The translations under genes were made by a program, and so were the position numbers. Positions 53,126 to 61,359 of a stretch of 64,000 nucleotides of DNA are shown piece by piece. Location: assembly GCA_947449735.1 (NCBI GenBank), contig CANFTB010000012.1:33072-97071 (forward strand), written 5' to 3'. Position 1 is the stretch's first letter. Each line of letters opens with the position of its first letter. Under the pieces are notes generated by a model. It did no database searches and had not been told where the DNA came from. It saw only the letters and a program-made list of their open reading frames with translations. The DNA comes from Chthoniobacteraceae bacterium (lineage in GTDB: Bacteria; Verrucomicrobiota; Verrucomicrobiia; Chthoniobacterales; Chthoniobacteraceae).

Positions 53126-54691
53126 TCAGCGCCGGGCCTTGCGTTGAGGACCCTTTCGAGCAGGCGCACGACGCTTTGGCTTCGGAGGTAACCCGGCCGT
53201 CGACTTGCGGGCAGCCCGAGTTTGGGCGGATGCAGCGGAGGTTGAAGCGGAAACCGCCTCTGCCGGTCCGATGACCTCGGCCACGCGCCCTTTAGACCGG
53301 GCGGCTGTTTTCGCACTCCCGCCCCCCCGGGACCGGGCCACGCCGCGGGCCTCCCTCTGGCGCAGATGCAGGTCGATTGGAAGACCTTCCCACGGCTCAA
53401 CCTCCCTGATGCGAGCCTCCAAAAACCTCCGGTAGGTATCTTCCAAAAGACTCTTGTCGTTACAAAAAAGTACGATCTCCGGAATGGGAATCGGCGAACG
53501 GCCCTTGGGTTCAGGCTGGGTAGAATACAAAACTTTAAACCGCCTGCCGCTGCGGAGGGCCGGCGGATGATTTGTCATGGCGGTCGTTAAAAGCCGGTTC
53601 AAGGGCCCGGTACCGATGCGACGCCGTGCGGACTCCCGCACGTTTTCAATCCGCTTAAAAAGACGGTCAAGATCCTCGCCGGTCTTCGCCGACAAAAGAA
53701 CGAGCGGCGCGTAGGGCAGAAAGGAAAGGTCGTATCGAATTTCCTGCAGAACCTCGCGAATCCCGTCCTTGTCCTTCACCCGGTTCGAGATGAGGTCTAT
53801 CTTGTTGATCACGATGACGCACGGCTTCGCCTGGTCACGGATCATTCCCGCGATGCGCTTGTCCTGACTGCTCACCCCCTGAGACGCATCCAAGACCAAA
53901 CAACACAAGTCAGCCCTTTCCACGCTCGACTCCGAACGCATCACCGAGAACACCTCCACCGAATCGGAGCGCTTTGTCTTTGGCCGGATACCAGCCGTGT
54001 CGATCAGGATATATTCCTGGTTCCCCCGCGTGTAAGGAATGTCAACGGAGTCCCGCGTTGTGCCGGAAATCGGCGAAACCAGAGTGCGGTCGTCCTGTAA
54101 GATGCCGTTGGTAAGCGAGGACTTGCCCACATTGGGTCTCCCGACAATGGCTATCTTCAGCGGCAGCGCATGTCGGTCCTCAGGTTCGGGAGTTTCGGAG
54201 AGAGGCAGTATTGCGGAAATCCTATCGATGAGTGAATCAAACCCGATACCGTGCTCCGCGCTCACGGCAAAGATCGGACTGATGCCCAAGCGACTGAACT
54301 CGTTGCTGAGTCCGGCGTGGTTGGGGTGGTCCATCTTGTTGGCTACGAGAAGGAGCGGCTTGGAGGTCCGCCGCAAACGTCGCGCAATTTCGGCGTCCAG
54401 AGGTGTGAGCCCAGCCTGAGCATCCACTACAAAAAGAATCAGGTCGCTCGTTTCCATGGCGATGTCGGCTTCCGCCGCAACCTGACTCGAAAACTCCGCG
54501 TCGACCCCTGCTCCGATACCGCCGGTGTCGACCAGTTGGAACGGAAAACGTCCCTGGCGGCAGGTGGCGACAATCCGGTCCCGTGTCACTCCCGGCATGT
54601 CGTGCACGATAGAAATTTTCTTCCCAGCCAGCCGGTTGAACAAGGCAGACTTTCCCACATTCGGACGACCAACGATAGCAACCGTGCGCAT
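53126..54691 (-). CDS. der: Ribosome biogenesis GTPase Der (EngA) with basic C-terminal extension
   Basis: Two GTPase domains: VAIVGRPNVGKSALFNRLAG...NKMD and IAIVGRPNVGKSSLTNGIL...NKID; tail KPKRRAPARKGPQRKARR. Confidence 0.97.
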   Translation of the reverse strand: MRTVAIVGRPNVGKSALFNRLAGKKISIVHDMPGVTRDRIVATCRQGRFPFQLVDTGGIGAGVDAEFSSQVAAEADIAMETSDLILFVVDAQAGLTPLDAEIARRLRRTSKPLLLVANKMDHPNHAGLSNEFSRLGISPIFAVSAEHGIGFDSLIDRISAILPLSETPEPEDRHALPLKIAIVGRPNVGKSSLTNGILQDDRTLVSPISGTTRDSVDIPYTRGNQEYILIDTAGIRPKTKRSDSVEVFSVMRSESSVERADLCCLVLDASQGVSSQDKRIAGMIRDQAKPCVIVINKIDLISNRVKDKDGIREVLQEIRYDLSFLPYAPLVLLSAKTGEDLDRLFKRIENVRESARRRIGTGPLNRLLTTAMTNHPPALRSGRRFKVLYSTQPEPKGRSPIPIPEIVLFCNDKSLLEDTYRRFLEARIREVEPWEGLPIDLHLRQREARGVARSRGGGSAKTAARSKGRVAEVIGPAEAVSASTSAASAQTRAARKSTAGLPPKPKRRAPARKGPQRKARR

Positions 54692-54733
54692 AATTTCCCG
54701 GACCGTAGCAGCTGTATCGCGCTTGTGCGCCCC

Positions 54734-55411
54734 TTATTTCTGTTCGTCCGGGGCGGCAGCGCCTTTCTGCCACCCGGATTTCGGCCATGCAACAGGATCG
54801 CCGTGCCCACCCTGATGCACTTCCGAGATGGCTACGGCGATGTAACCGAACCCGGAAATCGCCGTAAAGAAGGCCGTCACCCCCACGATGAGATCGAGAA
54901 GTGCGAACGCCGGCAGTGAAGATGAACCCATCCACGGCTTCACAAAAGCCTCCGGCTGAAGCATCACAAGACTCAGGCAAACCATCTGAAGAGCCGTTGC
55001 CACCTTGCCGCTCCAACTCGAGCGCACGGTCAGCTTCCCCTGAAAAAGAAACAAAACCAGCACTCCCACCAAAACAGCAATATCGCGGCTTATCACAAAT
55101 ACCCCGAACCAGACCGGCAGAGAAAAGGACCATTGCGATAGACTCAGTGTCACGACACCCGCAAGAAGCAGACCCTTGTCCGCCAATGGATCCAGCACCA
55201 CACCAAGCTCGGACCGCTGTTTGAAACGCCTAGCAACCCATCCATCCAGACCGTCGCTCGCTGCCGCCAGCACAAAAACAGCAATCGCCGCCCACCGGAA
55301 CCCCTGATCTGAACTGCCAGCCCGGACTTCAATGCCGTGATAGATCGCGAGAATGACAAACACGGGAATCAACCCGATTCTCGCGATGGTGATCTTGTTG
55401 GCGGTCGTCAT
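54734..55411 (-). CDS. CDP-alcohol phosphatidyltransferase (PgsA-like)
   Basis: TANKITIARIGLIPVFVILA; SDGLDGWVARRFKQRSELGVVLDPLADKGLL. Confidence 0.9.
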   Translation of the reverse strand: MTTANKITIARIGLIPVFVILAIYHGIEVRAGSSDQGFRWAAIAVFVLAAASDGLDGWVARRFKQRSELGVVLDPLADKGLLLAGVVTLSLSQWSFSLPVWFGVFVISRDIAVLVGVLVLFLFQGKLTVRSSWSGKVATALQMVCLSLVMLQPEAFVKPWMGSSSLPAFALLDLIVGVTAFFTAISGFGYIAVAISEVHQGGHGDPVAWPKSGWQKGAAAPDEQK

Positions 55412-55598
55412 ACACTTCTGCTGAGTCTAGCACAAAGCCGTCATCGTGGCGCCACCGCTGGCTTCATTTCCGAAACCTGACATACAGTCCTGAACCGCCA
55501 GTAAGGTGTTCACAGAACACTCGAGAGGACAGACATCTATTAACCGTTGCGGAGCATTCAGATTGCGATAAAGCGGGTTTTTGATCTAAATAACTGGC

Positions 55599-56072
55599 AT
55601 GTCTGATCTTCAACCGGGCTCCATTGCCCCAGCTTTTCAAGCCGCTGCAATCGGCGGCGCCTACAGTGAAGGAACACCTGTCAGCCTCGCAGAGTTCGCC
55701 GGAAAACACGTGGTGCTCTACTTTTATCCAAAAGACGACACACCCGGATGCACGACACAGGCCTGCGGGCTCCGCGACGTCTGGGCTGAACTGGCGCCGA
55801 AGGCCGCGATTTTTGGAGTCAGCCCGGATTCAGAGAAGAGCCATCGGAAGTTCATCGATAAATTTGATCTTCCTTTCCCGCTGCTCGCCGACACCAACCA
55901 CGAGATCGTTAAAGCTTACGGAGTGTGGGTGGAAAAAAGCATGTATGGAAAGACCTACATGGGTGTCGAGCGATCCACTTTCGTGATCGGGCCCGACGGC
56001 GTGTTGAAGGCCGTCTTTAGAAAAGTGAAGCCGGCGGATCACGCCAACATGCTGCTGGAAGCCCTGCAGTAG
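55599..56072 (+). CDS. bcp: Peroxiredoxin, Bcp/PrxQ type
   Basis: VVLYFYPKDDTPGCTTQACGLRDVW; FGVSPDSEKSHRKFIDKFDLPFPLLAD. Confidence 0.93.
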   Translation: MSDLQPGSIAPAFQAAAIGGAYSEGTPVSLAEFAGKHVVLYFYPKDDTPGCTTQACGLRDVWAELAPKAAIFGVSPDSEKSHRKFIDKFDLPFPLLADTNHEIVKAYGVWVEKSMYGKTYMGVERSTFVIGPDGVLKAVFRKVKPADHANMLLEALQ

Positions 56073-56097
56073 GGCCGGCCGCTTAATCCAACACCCC

Positions 56098-56667
56098 ATG
56101 AAGTTCCGCCACCTTGTGTTGCTCGTCCCGGCGTTGTTCTACGCGGCTTGCTCCACCAAAAAGCCCCTGCCGCGGTACGAGGCTCCGCTTGCCCGCACCC
56201 GTTTCCAAACGGTGAAGACCACCGCTTACACCCATACGGAGTCCGATCACATTAAGTACGGAGCCAAAACGGCCCTGGGAACGCCGCTCAAATGCGGCCC
56301 AAAAATTCACTCGGCTGCGGCCGACTGGGGACGCTGGCCCGCCGGAACCGTTTTCCGCCTGTCCAGCACCGGCGAGATTTTTTATGTGGAAGACTATGGT
56401 TGGGCGCTCACCGGCACCAACACCATCGACCTCTACAAGCCCTCGCGAAGTGCGATGAATGCTTGGGGCGCGCGAAGGGAACGCATCGAAATCCTCCAGT
56501 GGGGAAACCCAGATCGGGCATACAACCGGATGAAGCCGGCGCAGAATTACCCTCACGTCGCCCAGATGATGCGTGACGTCAAACGCTACTGGAAGAGCGC
56601 ACCCCGCCAACCCGCACCCGACCCGGTTCTCATCGCCATGGGGACTTCGCTCCCGGCCGCTCCATAG
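56098..56667 (+). CDS. 3D domain-containing putative lipoprotein
   Basis: Lipobox YAAC; TTAYTHTESDHIKYGAKTALGTPLK...AAADWGRWPAGTVFRLSSTGEIFYVEDYGWALTGTNTIDLY. Confidence 0.75.
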   Translation: MKFRHLVLLVPALFYAACSTKKPLPRYEAPLARTRFQTVKTTAYTHTESDHIKYGAKTALGTPLKCGPKIHSAAADWGRWPAGTVFRLSSTGEIFYVEDYGWALTGTNTIDLYKPSRSAMNAWGARRERIEILQWGNPDRAYNRMKPAQNYPHVAQMMRDVKRYWKSAPRQPAPDPVLIAMGTSLPAAP

Positions 56668-56679
56668 ACCTCGCAGCGC

Positions 56680-57396
56680 ATGCACATCTCTCCCCCCCTC
56701 CTTCACAGCTTCCTCCTGCCGGCGATTACGGTAGTGATGCTTTGCTGCAAAACTTCCGCCGAACCCACAAAACCAGCGGCCGAGCTCAAGTGGGAATCCG
56801 CTGTTGCCAAGAAGTTGAAGGAAAACAGCCCCCCCGAAGGTTCCATCGTCTGCATCGGCAGTTCCCACATGGCCAATTGGAAAACGCTCGAGGTGGACCT
56901 TGCACCTCTGAAGATCTACAACCTGGCCATTGGAGGAAGCCGCATGAAACACGCTGCGGACCTTTTCATTCCAAAGCTTGTACTCCCCTTCAAGCCGCGA
57001 GCGGTCATTTTTTACGAGGGCAGCAACGATCTTGCCGCGGATCTTACACCCGAGCAAGTGCTCCACGGCTTCGAGTCGGTCTGCATCCAGATCCACGAGG
57101 CGCTCCCGGAAACCAGACTGTACGTCTTGGGCATCGTTCCGAGCCCCGGAAAACGCTTCGAGCGCTGGGAAGCCATTCAGGAAACCAATGGCCTGCTAAA
57201 AAAGGCCTGCGCCTCCAGACCTTGGAGCACCTTTTTGGACACAACCTCCAAGCTCCTCGACGCCAATGGGAAGCCGCGGAAGGAATGCTTTATACCGGGC
57301 GACATTCATATGACGGAAGCTGGATACCAGGCTTGGACCTCTGTCGTCGCCCCCGTCGTGATTCCTGCTGAGCAAAAATTCGAGACTCAACCCTAG
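56680..57396 (+). CDS. SGNH/GDSL hydrolase family protein
   Basis: GSIVCIGSSHMANWKTL, NLAIGGSRM, FYEGSNDLA, GDIHMTEAGYQAW. Confidence 0.85.
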   Translation: MHISPPLLHSFLLPAITVVMLCCKTSAEPTKPAAELKWESAVAKKLKENSPPEGSIVCIGSSHMANWKTLEVDLAPLKIYNLAIGGSRMKHAADLFIPKLVLPFKPRAVIFYEGSNDLAADLTPEQVLHGFESVCIQIHEALPETRLYVLGIVPSPGKRFERWEAIQETNGLLKKACASRPWSTFLDTTSKLLDANGKPRKECFIPGDIHMTEAGYQAWTSVVAPVVIPAEQKFETQP

Positions 57397-57478
57397 CCCT
57401 GAGAATCGGCAGCCACCAACCCGCCTCGAAATCGCCGGGTGCGCGTGCATAGGGCCCAAATTCTCAGCAAGGCGCATT

Positions 57479-58039
57479 TCAGACAGCGGCATCATCCTTG
57501 ACCGCGCCGGTCAATGTTTCCGTCCACCGGGCCCACAGCCAGCAGAGGTCGGAAAGTCGGTTTACATAACGTAAAATGTGGGGATTCACTTCCGCCCCGC
57601 TCTCCCGCAATGCCACAAGGGCCCGCTCCGCCCGCCGGCAGGTGGTCCTCGCAATATCCAGGCAAGCGCTGCCTTTTGTGGCTCCGGGAGTGGCCCACCC
57701 CGCGTAGGTAATTTTGTGATTCTTCTCGAGCTCGACAATCTGAGCGGTGAGTTCCTCCGCCCAATCCGGGCCCACGATCGTCCGGCCCTTATCCACATAC
57801 CGCTGCATATCTTCGGGCGACACTGCCAGTTCACCCATGATCGGAATCAAGTTTTTCTGAACGGCTAGAACACGCTCCGCCACCGCGGGCACCTCCGCAA
57901 ACGCGCGAACCATACCGAAAGCCGCATTCAACTCATCCAAAGCTCCGTACGCCTGAACGCGGATGTTTGTCTTCGAAACACGGCGGTTGAACATCAGGCC
58001 CGTGCTTCCATCGTCTCCGGTCTTGGTGGCAATTGACAT
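57479..58039 (-). CDS. Cob(I)yrinic acid a,c-diamide adenosyltransferase, PduO type
   Basis: TKTGDDGSTGLMFNRRVSKTNIRVQAYGALDELNAAFG; TCRRAERALVALRESGAEVNPHILRYVNRLSDLCWLWAR. Confidence 0.92.
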   Translation of the reverse strand: MSIATKTGDDGSTGLMFNRRVSKTNIRVQAYGALDELNAAFGMVRAFAEVPAVAERVLAVQKNLIPIMGELAVSPEDMQRYVDKGRTIVGPDWAEELTAQIVELEKNHKITYAGWATPGATKGSACLDIARTTCRRAERALVALRESGAEVNPHILRYVNRLSDLCWLWARWTETLTGAVKDDAAV

Positions 58040-58126
58040 GGCGCAGCCTACACCTCACGCGCCCGGGAGAAAGAGCGGAAAATCCATTCCTTCCTCCGGC
58101 AGTTTCCGCCCCTTAGCAGAAGCGCT

Positions 58127-59194
58127 TCAGCTGATCCCCCTGCGCGCCATCATCTCCCGATAGAGCGCCACATACCCGGCAACCATCTGCTGGTAGCCGA
58201 ATTTGGACTCGGCGTGCTCCCTTACGAGCCGCCTGTCCAAACTCAACGCAGGCTTCACCAATGCACCAAGCTCCGCAGGGGTCGCCGCCGTGTAACCGGT
58301 GACGCCCGGCGTAACCACCTCCGCCACGGATCCACGCCGCACCCCAACAACCGGAGTGCCGCAGGCCATGGCCTCGATCATCACAAGTCCGAACGGCTCA
58401 TCCCACTGGATGGGAAACACAAGCGCCGCCGCATTCCGTAAAAACTCCGCCTTCTGCTCGTGGTTGACCGGGCCGATCCATTTAATCTGCTCGCCATCGA
58501 TATGGGGCTTAACCTGCTCGGCAAAATAGCGTTCCTCCTCGCCATTCTGAGGCCGACCGGCAAGCACCAGGGGGAGGCCGCACTCTTTGGCGATGGCTAT
58601 CGCCCCGACAGGATTTTTAGCATGGCTCATCCTGCCCAAAAACGCCAAGTACCCTCCCCTCTCAGGATTCAGTTCATAGGCTCCAAAATCACACCCGTTG
58701 TAGACCACCGGAAAGGAGCGCCCTAGGCGGGACGCCGTCTCGGCAATCTGAAACCTGCTGATCGCGGCCACTTCCACATCGGGATACCTGGAAAAAGCCC
58801 ACTCGTCGTCCTTCACAGCGCATGTATGCAGGGTGAAAAGGGCCGAACAGGATGTCAGCGAGGCGAGAGGCAGCCAGCCGGGTGTCAGGTGAAAGTGGAC
58901 CACGTCAAACTCGGAGGAATGCCGCAGCGCCTCGGCAACCGCTGCATTGGCGTAATGCTCGAATGCATAGGCCTCGCCACGAGCCATCAGATCGGTCAGA
59001 CAAGCGTCCGCGACGGAGTGCAAACGCCCCCTGGTTTCACAGTCCCCAGTGGCAAAGAGAGTCACCTCGTGCCCCTGTTCGACCAGTTCGTCGACAAGAA
59101 GCTTCACAAGAAGTTCGATTCCCCCATAATTTACAGGTGGAATTCTGGTCCAAAGCGGAGAAACTTGCGCAATGCGAAGAGGTCGTGAAGTCAT
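58127..59194 (-). CDS. Glycosyltransferase family 4 protein
   Basis: RIAQVSPLWTRIPPVNYGGIELLVKLLVDELVEQGHEVTLFA; FPIQWDEPFGLVMIEAMACGTPVVGVRRGSVAEVV. Confidence 0.93.
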   Translation of the reverse strand: MTSRPLRIAQVSPLWTRIPPVNYGGIELLVKLLVDELVEQGHEVTLFATGDCETRGRLHSVADACLTDLMARGEAYAFEHYANAAVAEALRHSSEFDVVHFHLTPGWLPLASLTSCSALFTLHTCAVKDDEWAFSRYPDVEVAAISRFQIAETASRLGRSFPVVYNGCDFGAYELNPERGGYLAFLGRMSHAKNPVGAIAIAKECGLPLVLAGRPQNGEEERYFAEQVKPHIDGEQIKWIGPVNHEQKAEFLRNAAALVFPIQWDEPFGLVMIEAMACGTPVVGVRRGSVAEVVTPGVTGYTAATPAELGALVKPALSLDRRLVREHAESKFGYQQMVAGYVALYREMMARRGIS

Positions 59195-59263
59195 AGATAT
59201 AGAAATGGCGCAGCGAAGAACTCTAGCCTAGCCGTACCGCGCGCCGCGCCAAACCCATTTCCA

Positions 59264-60322
59264 ATGAAGCTCCCACCCCCAATCATAGCGCTTCTACTTC
59301 AAGCTCCGGCAGTAGGCCTCGGAGCGACTGCTTCAATTGCGCCCCCTCCCTCCCCTTCGACCCCCTCCAATGGCTCTCAAAAGAGCTCCCAGACAGGAGT
59401 AAAACCATCGCCCGCTGCAACTTCTAAACCAGCCTCCGCAAGAACAAAGGTCATTTCGGTCAAAGAACGGGACACCCTGATACGCCTTCAAATCTTTTTA
59501 GATTCCGCATTGTTTTGCCCGGGAAAAATTGACGGAAACCCTGGCGAGTTTATCACAAAAGCGGTTTTGCGATACCAGAAGGCGAAGGGACTTCCCCAGA
59601 CCGGCACGCCCGAAAACTTGGGCGTGCCCACTGACACGCCCATCTTCACTGATTATACAATCAGGCCCGAAGACCGTAAATTTATAGGAAGTGGCTCCAG
59701 CAAGTATCAGAGCCAGCAGTATCTCCCCTACGAGTCCTACTCCGAATTTCTCTCGGAGCGTTTCCACTGTTCCACTAGTCTTCTAGAACAGATAAACCCG
59801 GGACTTTCCCTCGCGAAACTCAAACAGGGAGACACTTTAAAAGTCCCTGCCGTTGAACCATTTCAGATAGAAGACATCAAGTCCGAGGCCGCCCTCCCAG
59901 AGAACCCAGACCTGAAGTCACGCAGAGTGTACGTGAACCGCAAGGAGCGTGAGCTTGAAGTCTATGAGGGCGAGCAATTGGTGGCCAGCGTCCCCATCAC
60001 CCCAGGATCTCCCTCACTGCCAACGCCCCCGGGAAAATGGAAGATTTACAGCATTTGCACCATGCCCACATTTCGCTGGGACGAGGGAGTCCTCAACCGC
60101 GGTGTGAGAACGAATAATTTCCGCATGCTGCCTCCCGGCCCCAACAACCCGGTGGGCATCGCCTGGTGCGCCTTGAATCGCCCCGGAATTGGAATTCACG
60201 GCACGAACAACCCGGAAACCATCGGTCGCGCATACAGCCACGGATGCATGCGCGTGGCCAACTGGGACATCGTACGGGTTCTACAGCAGGTCACGGCCGG
60301 AATTCCGGTGCTCATTGAATAA
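59264..60322 (+). CDS. L,D-transpeptidase (YkuD) with peptidoglycan-binding and LysM-like regions
   Basis: LQIFLDSALFCPGKIDGNPGEFITKAVLRYQKAKGLP; GIGIHGTNNPETIGRAYSHGCMRVANWDIVRVL. Confidence 0.9.
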   Translation: MKLPPPIIALLLQAPAVGLGATASIAPPPSPSTPSNGSQKSSQTGVKPSPAATSKPASARTKVISVKERDTLIRLQIFLDSALFCPGKIDGNPGEFITKAVLRYQKAKGLPQTGTPENLGVPTDTPIFTDYTIRPEDRKFIGSGSSKYQSQQYLPYESYSEFLSERFHCSTSLLEQINPGLSLAKLKQGDTLKVPAVEPFQIEDIKSEAALPENPDLKSRRVYVNRKERELEVYEGEQLVASVPITPGSPSLPTPPGKWKIYSICTMPTFRWDEGVLNRGVRTNNFRMLPPGPNNPVGIAWCALNRPGIGIHGTNNPETIGRAYSHGCMRVANWDIVRVLQQVTAGIPVLIE

Positions 60323-60452
60323 AAATTGAGGGATACCCGCTTCCCAAGCGAAAAAACTGCGGCGCTGCTAGACCGCCCGACAAACGTCCTCAGATCGCGG
60401 GGTTGTGATAACTCCCCCGGTCAAATCCGTCCCGAGCCCATCCCTGTGGCAG

Positions 60453-61211
60453 CTAGTAGGTCGCCCGACCTCCCGTAAGATCGAAGCAAAACCCTGTGGT
60501 GAAGCTGTTTTCCGGCGAAACTATAAATTCCGCCATGGCAGCGAACTCGTCCAGCGTTCCGCAACGTTTGGACGGAATCTTGTCAGTCATGTACTGCACC
60601 TGCTCCGGAGGCATCTTCTCCACCATCGCAGTCCTGATCACTGCAGGAGCCAGTGCGTTAATTCGAACGCCAGTTTCGGCATACTCCTTACCCTGCACTT
60701 TCGTCATCCCAATCACCGCCGCCTTGGACGTCGAATAGGCAAGCATACCGGCATTACCCTCCTTGCCTGCAACCGAAGCGATGTGCAGGACTCTTCCGTA
60801 ATTGTGCGAAAGCATCGAAGGCAGAACCGCCTGAAACGTGATCAACGACGCGCGCACATTGAGCGCCATCACACGGTCAAAATCAACAAGATCAACCTCA
60901 TGACTCTTGATGTTTGTGCGCCCCGTCATTCCCGCGCAGTTCACCAAAACATCTATCCTGCCAGTCGCCGACAACACCCCGGCAACAGCCGCATTCACTG
61001 CATCAGGAGAGGTCACGTCGCACTGGAAAATCAATCCCGTGGGCCCGAGTCCCGCAAGGGCAGTATCCAGCTTGGCGGCGTCAAGGTCCAGCACTGCAAC
61101 GCGCACCCCGAGAGCGCCGAGTCTCAGGGCAAGCGCGTAGCCGAGCCCGTCGGCTCCCCCGCTAATGATGGCAGTTTGTTGGTTCCAGAGAGGATTCATA
61201 CGCAAAGACAA
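60453..61211 (-). CDS. SDR family oxidoreductase
   Basis: AIISGGADGLGYALALRLG, VLVNCAGMTGR, ASVAGKEGNAGMLAYSTSKAAVIGMTK. Confidence 0.92.
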   Translation of the reverse strand: MSLRMNPLWNQQTAIISGGADGLGYALALRLGALGVRVAVLDLDAAKLDTALAGLGPTGLIFQCDVTSPDAVNAAVAGVLSATGRIDVLVNCAGMTGRTNIKSHEVDLVDFDRVMALNVRASLITFQAVLPSMLSHNYGRVLHIASVAGKEGNAGMLAYSTSKAAVIGMTKVQGKEYAETGVRINALAPAVIRTAMVEKMPPEQVQYMTDKIPSKRCGTLDEFAAMAEFIVSPENSFTTGFCFDLTGGRATY

Positions 61212-61359
61212 TCAGGTAACACCAGTAGACCACGCAAGAACGTTGGGTTGGTTTTTACTGGTTTGTTTCTGAATTGGAATTTAGCGCCTCAGTAGCGGAT
61301 GCCGCCGCAAGAATGCACCACCCTTCCTGCTTGCCCCCGCGCGCTTTCAAGTCCGCACG

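Noticed and set aside
54237-55133. 298-aa minus ORF spanning der and pgsA
   Set aside because: Alternate frame crossing two solid genes; not a plausible protein.
60405-61295. 296-aa + strand ORF
   Set aside because: Antisense to the SDR gene, which has clear Rossmann and catalytic motifs.
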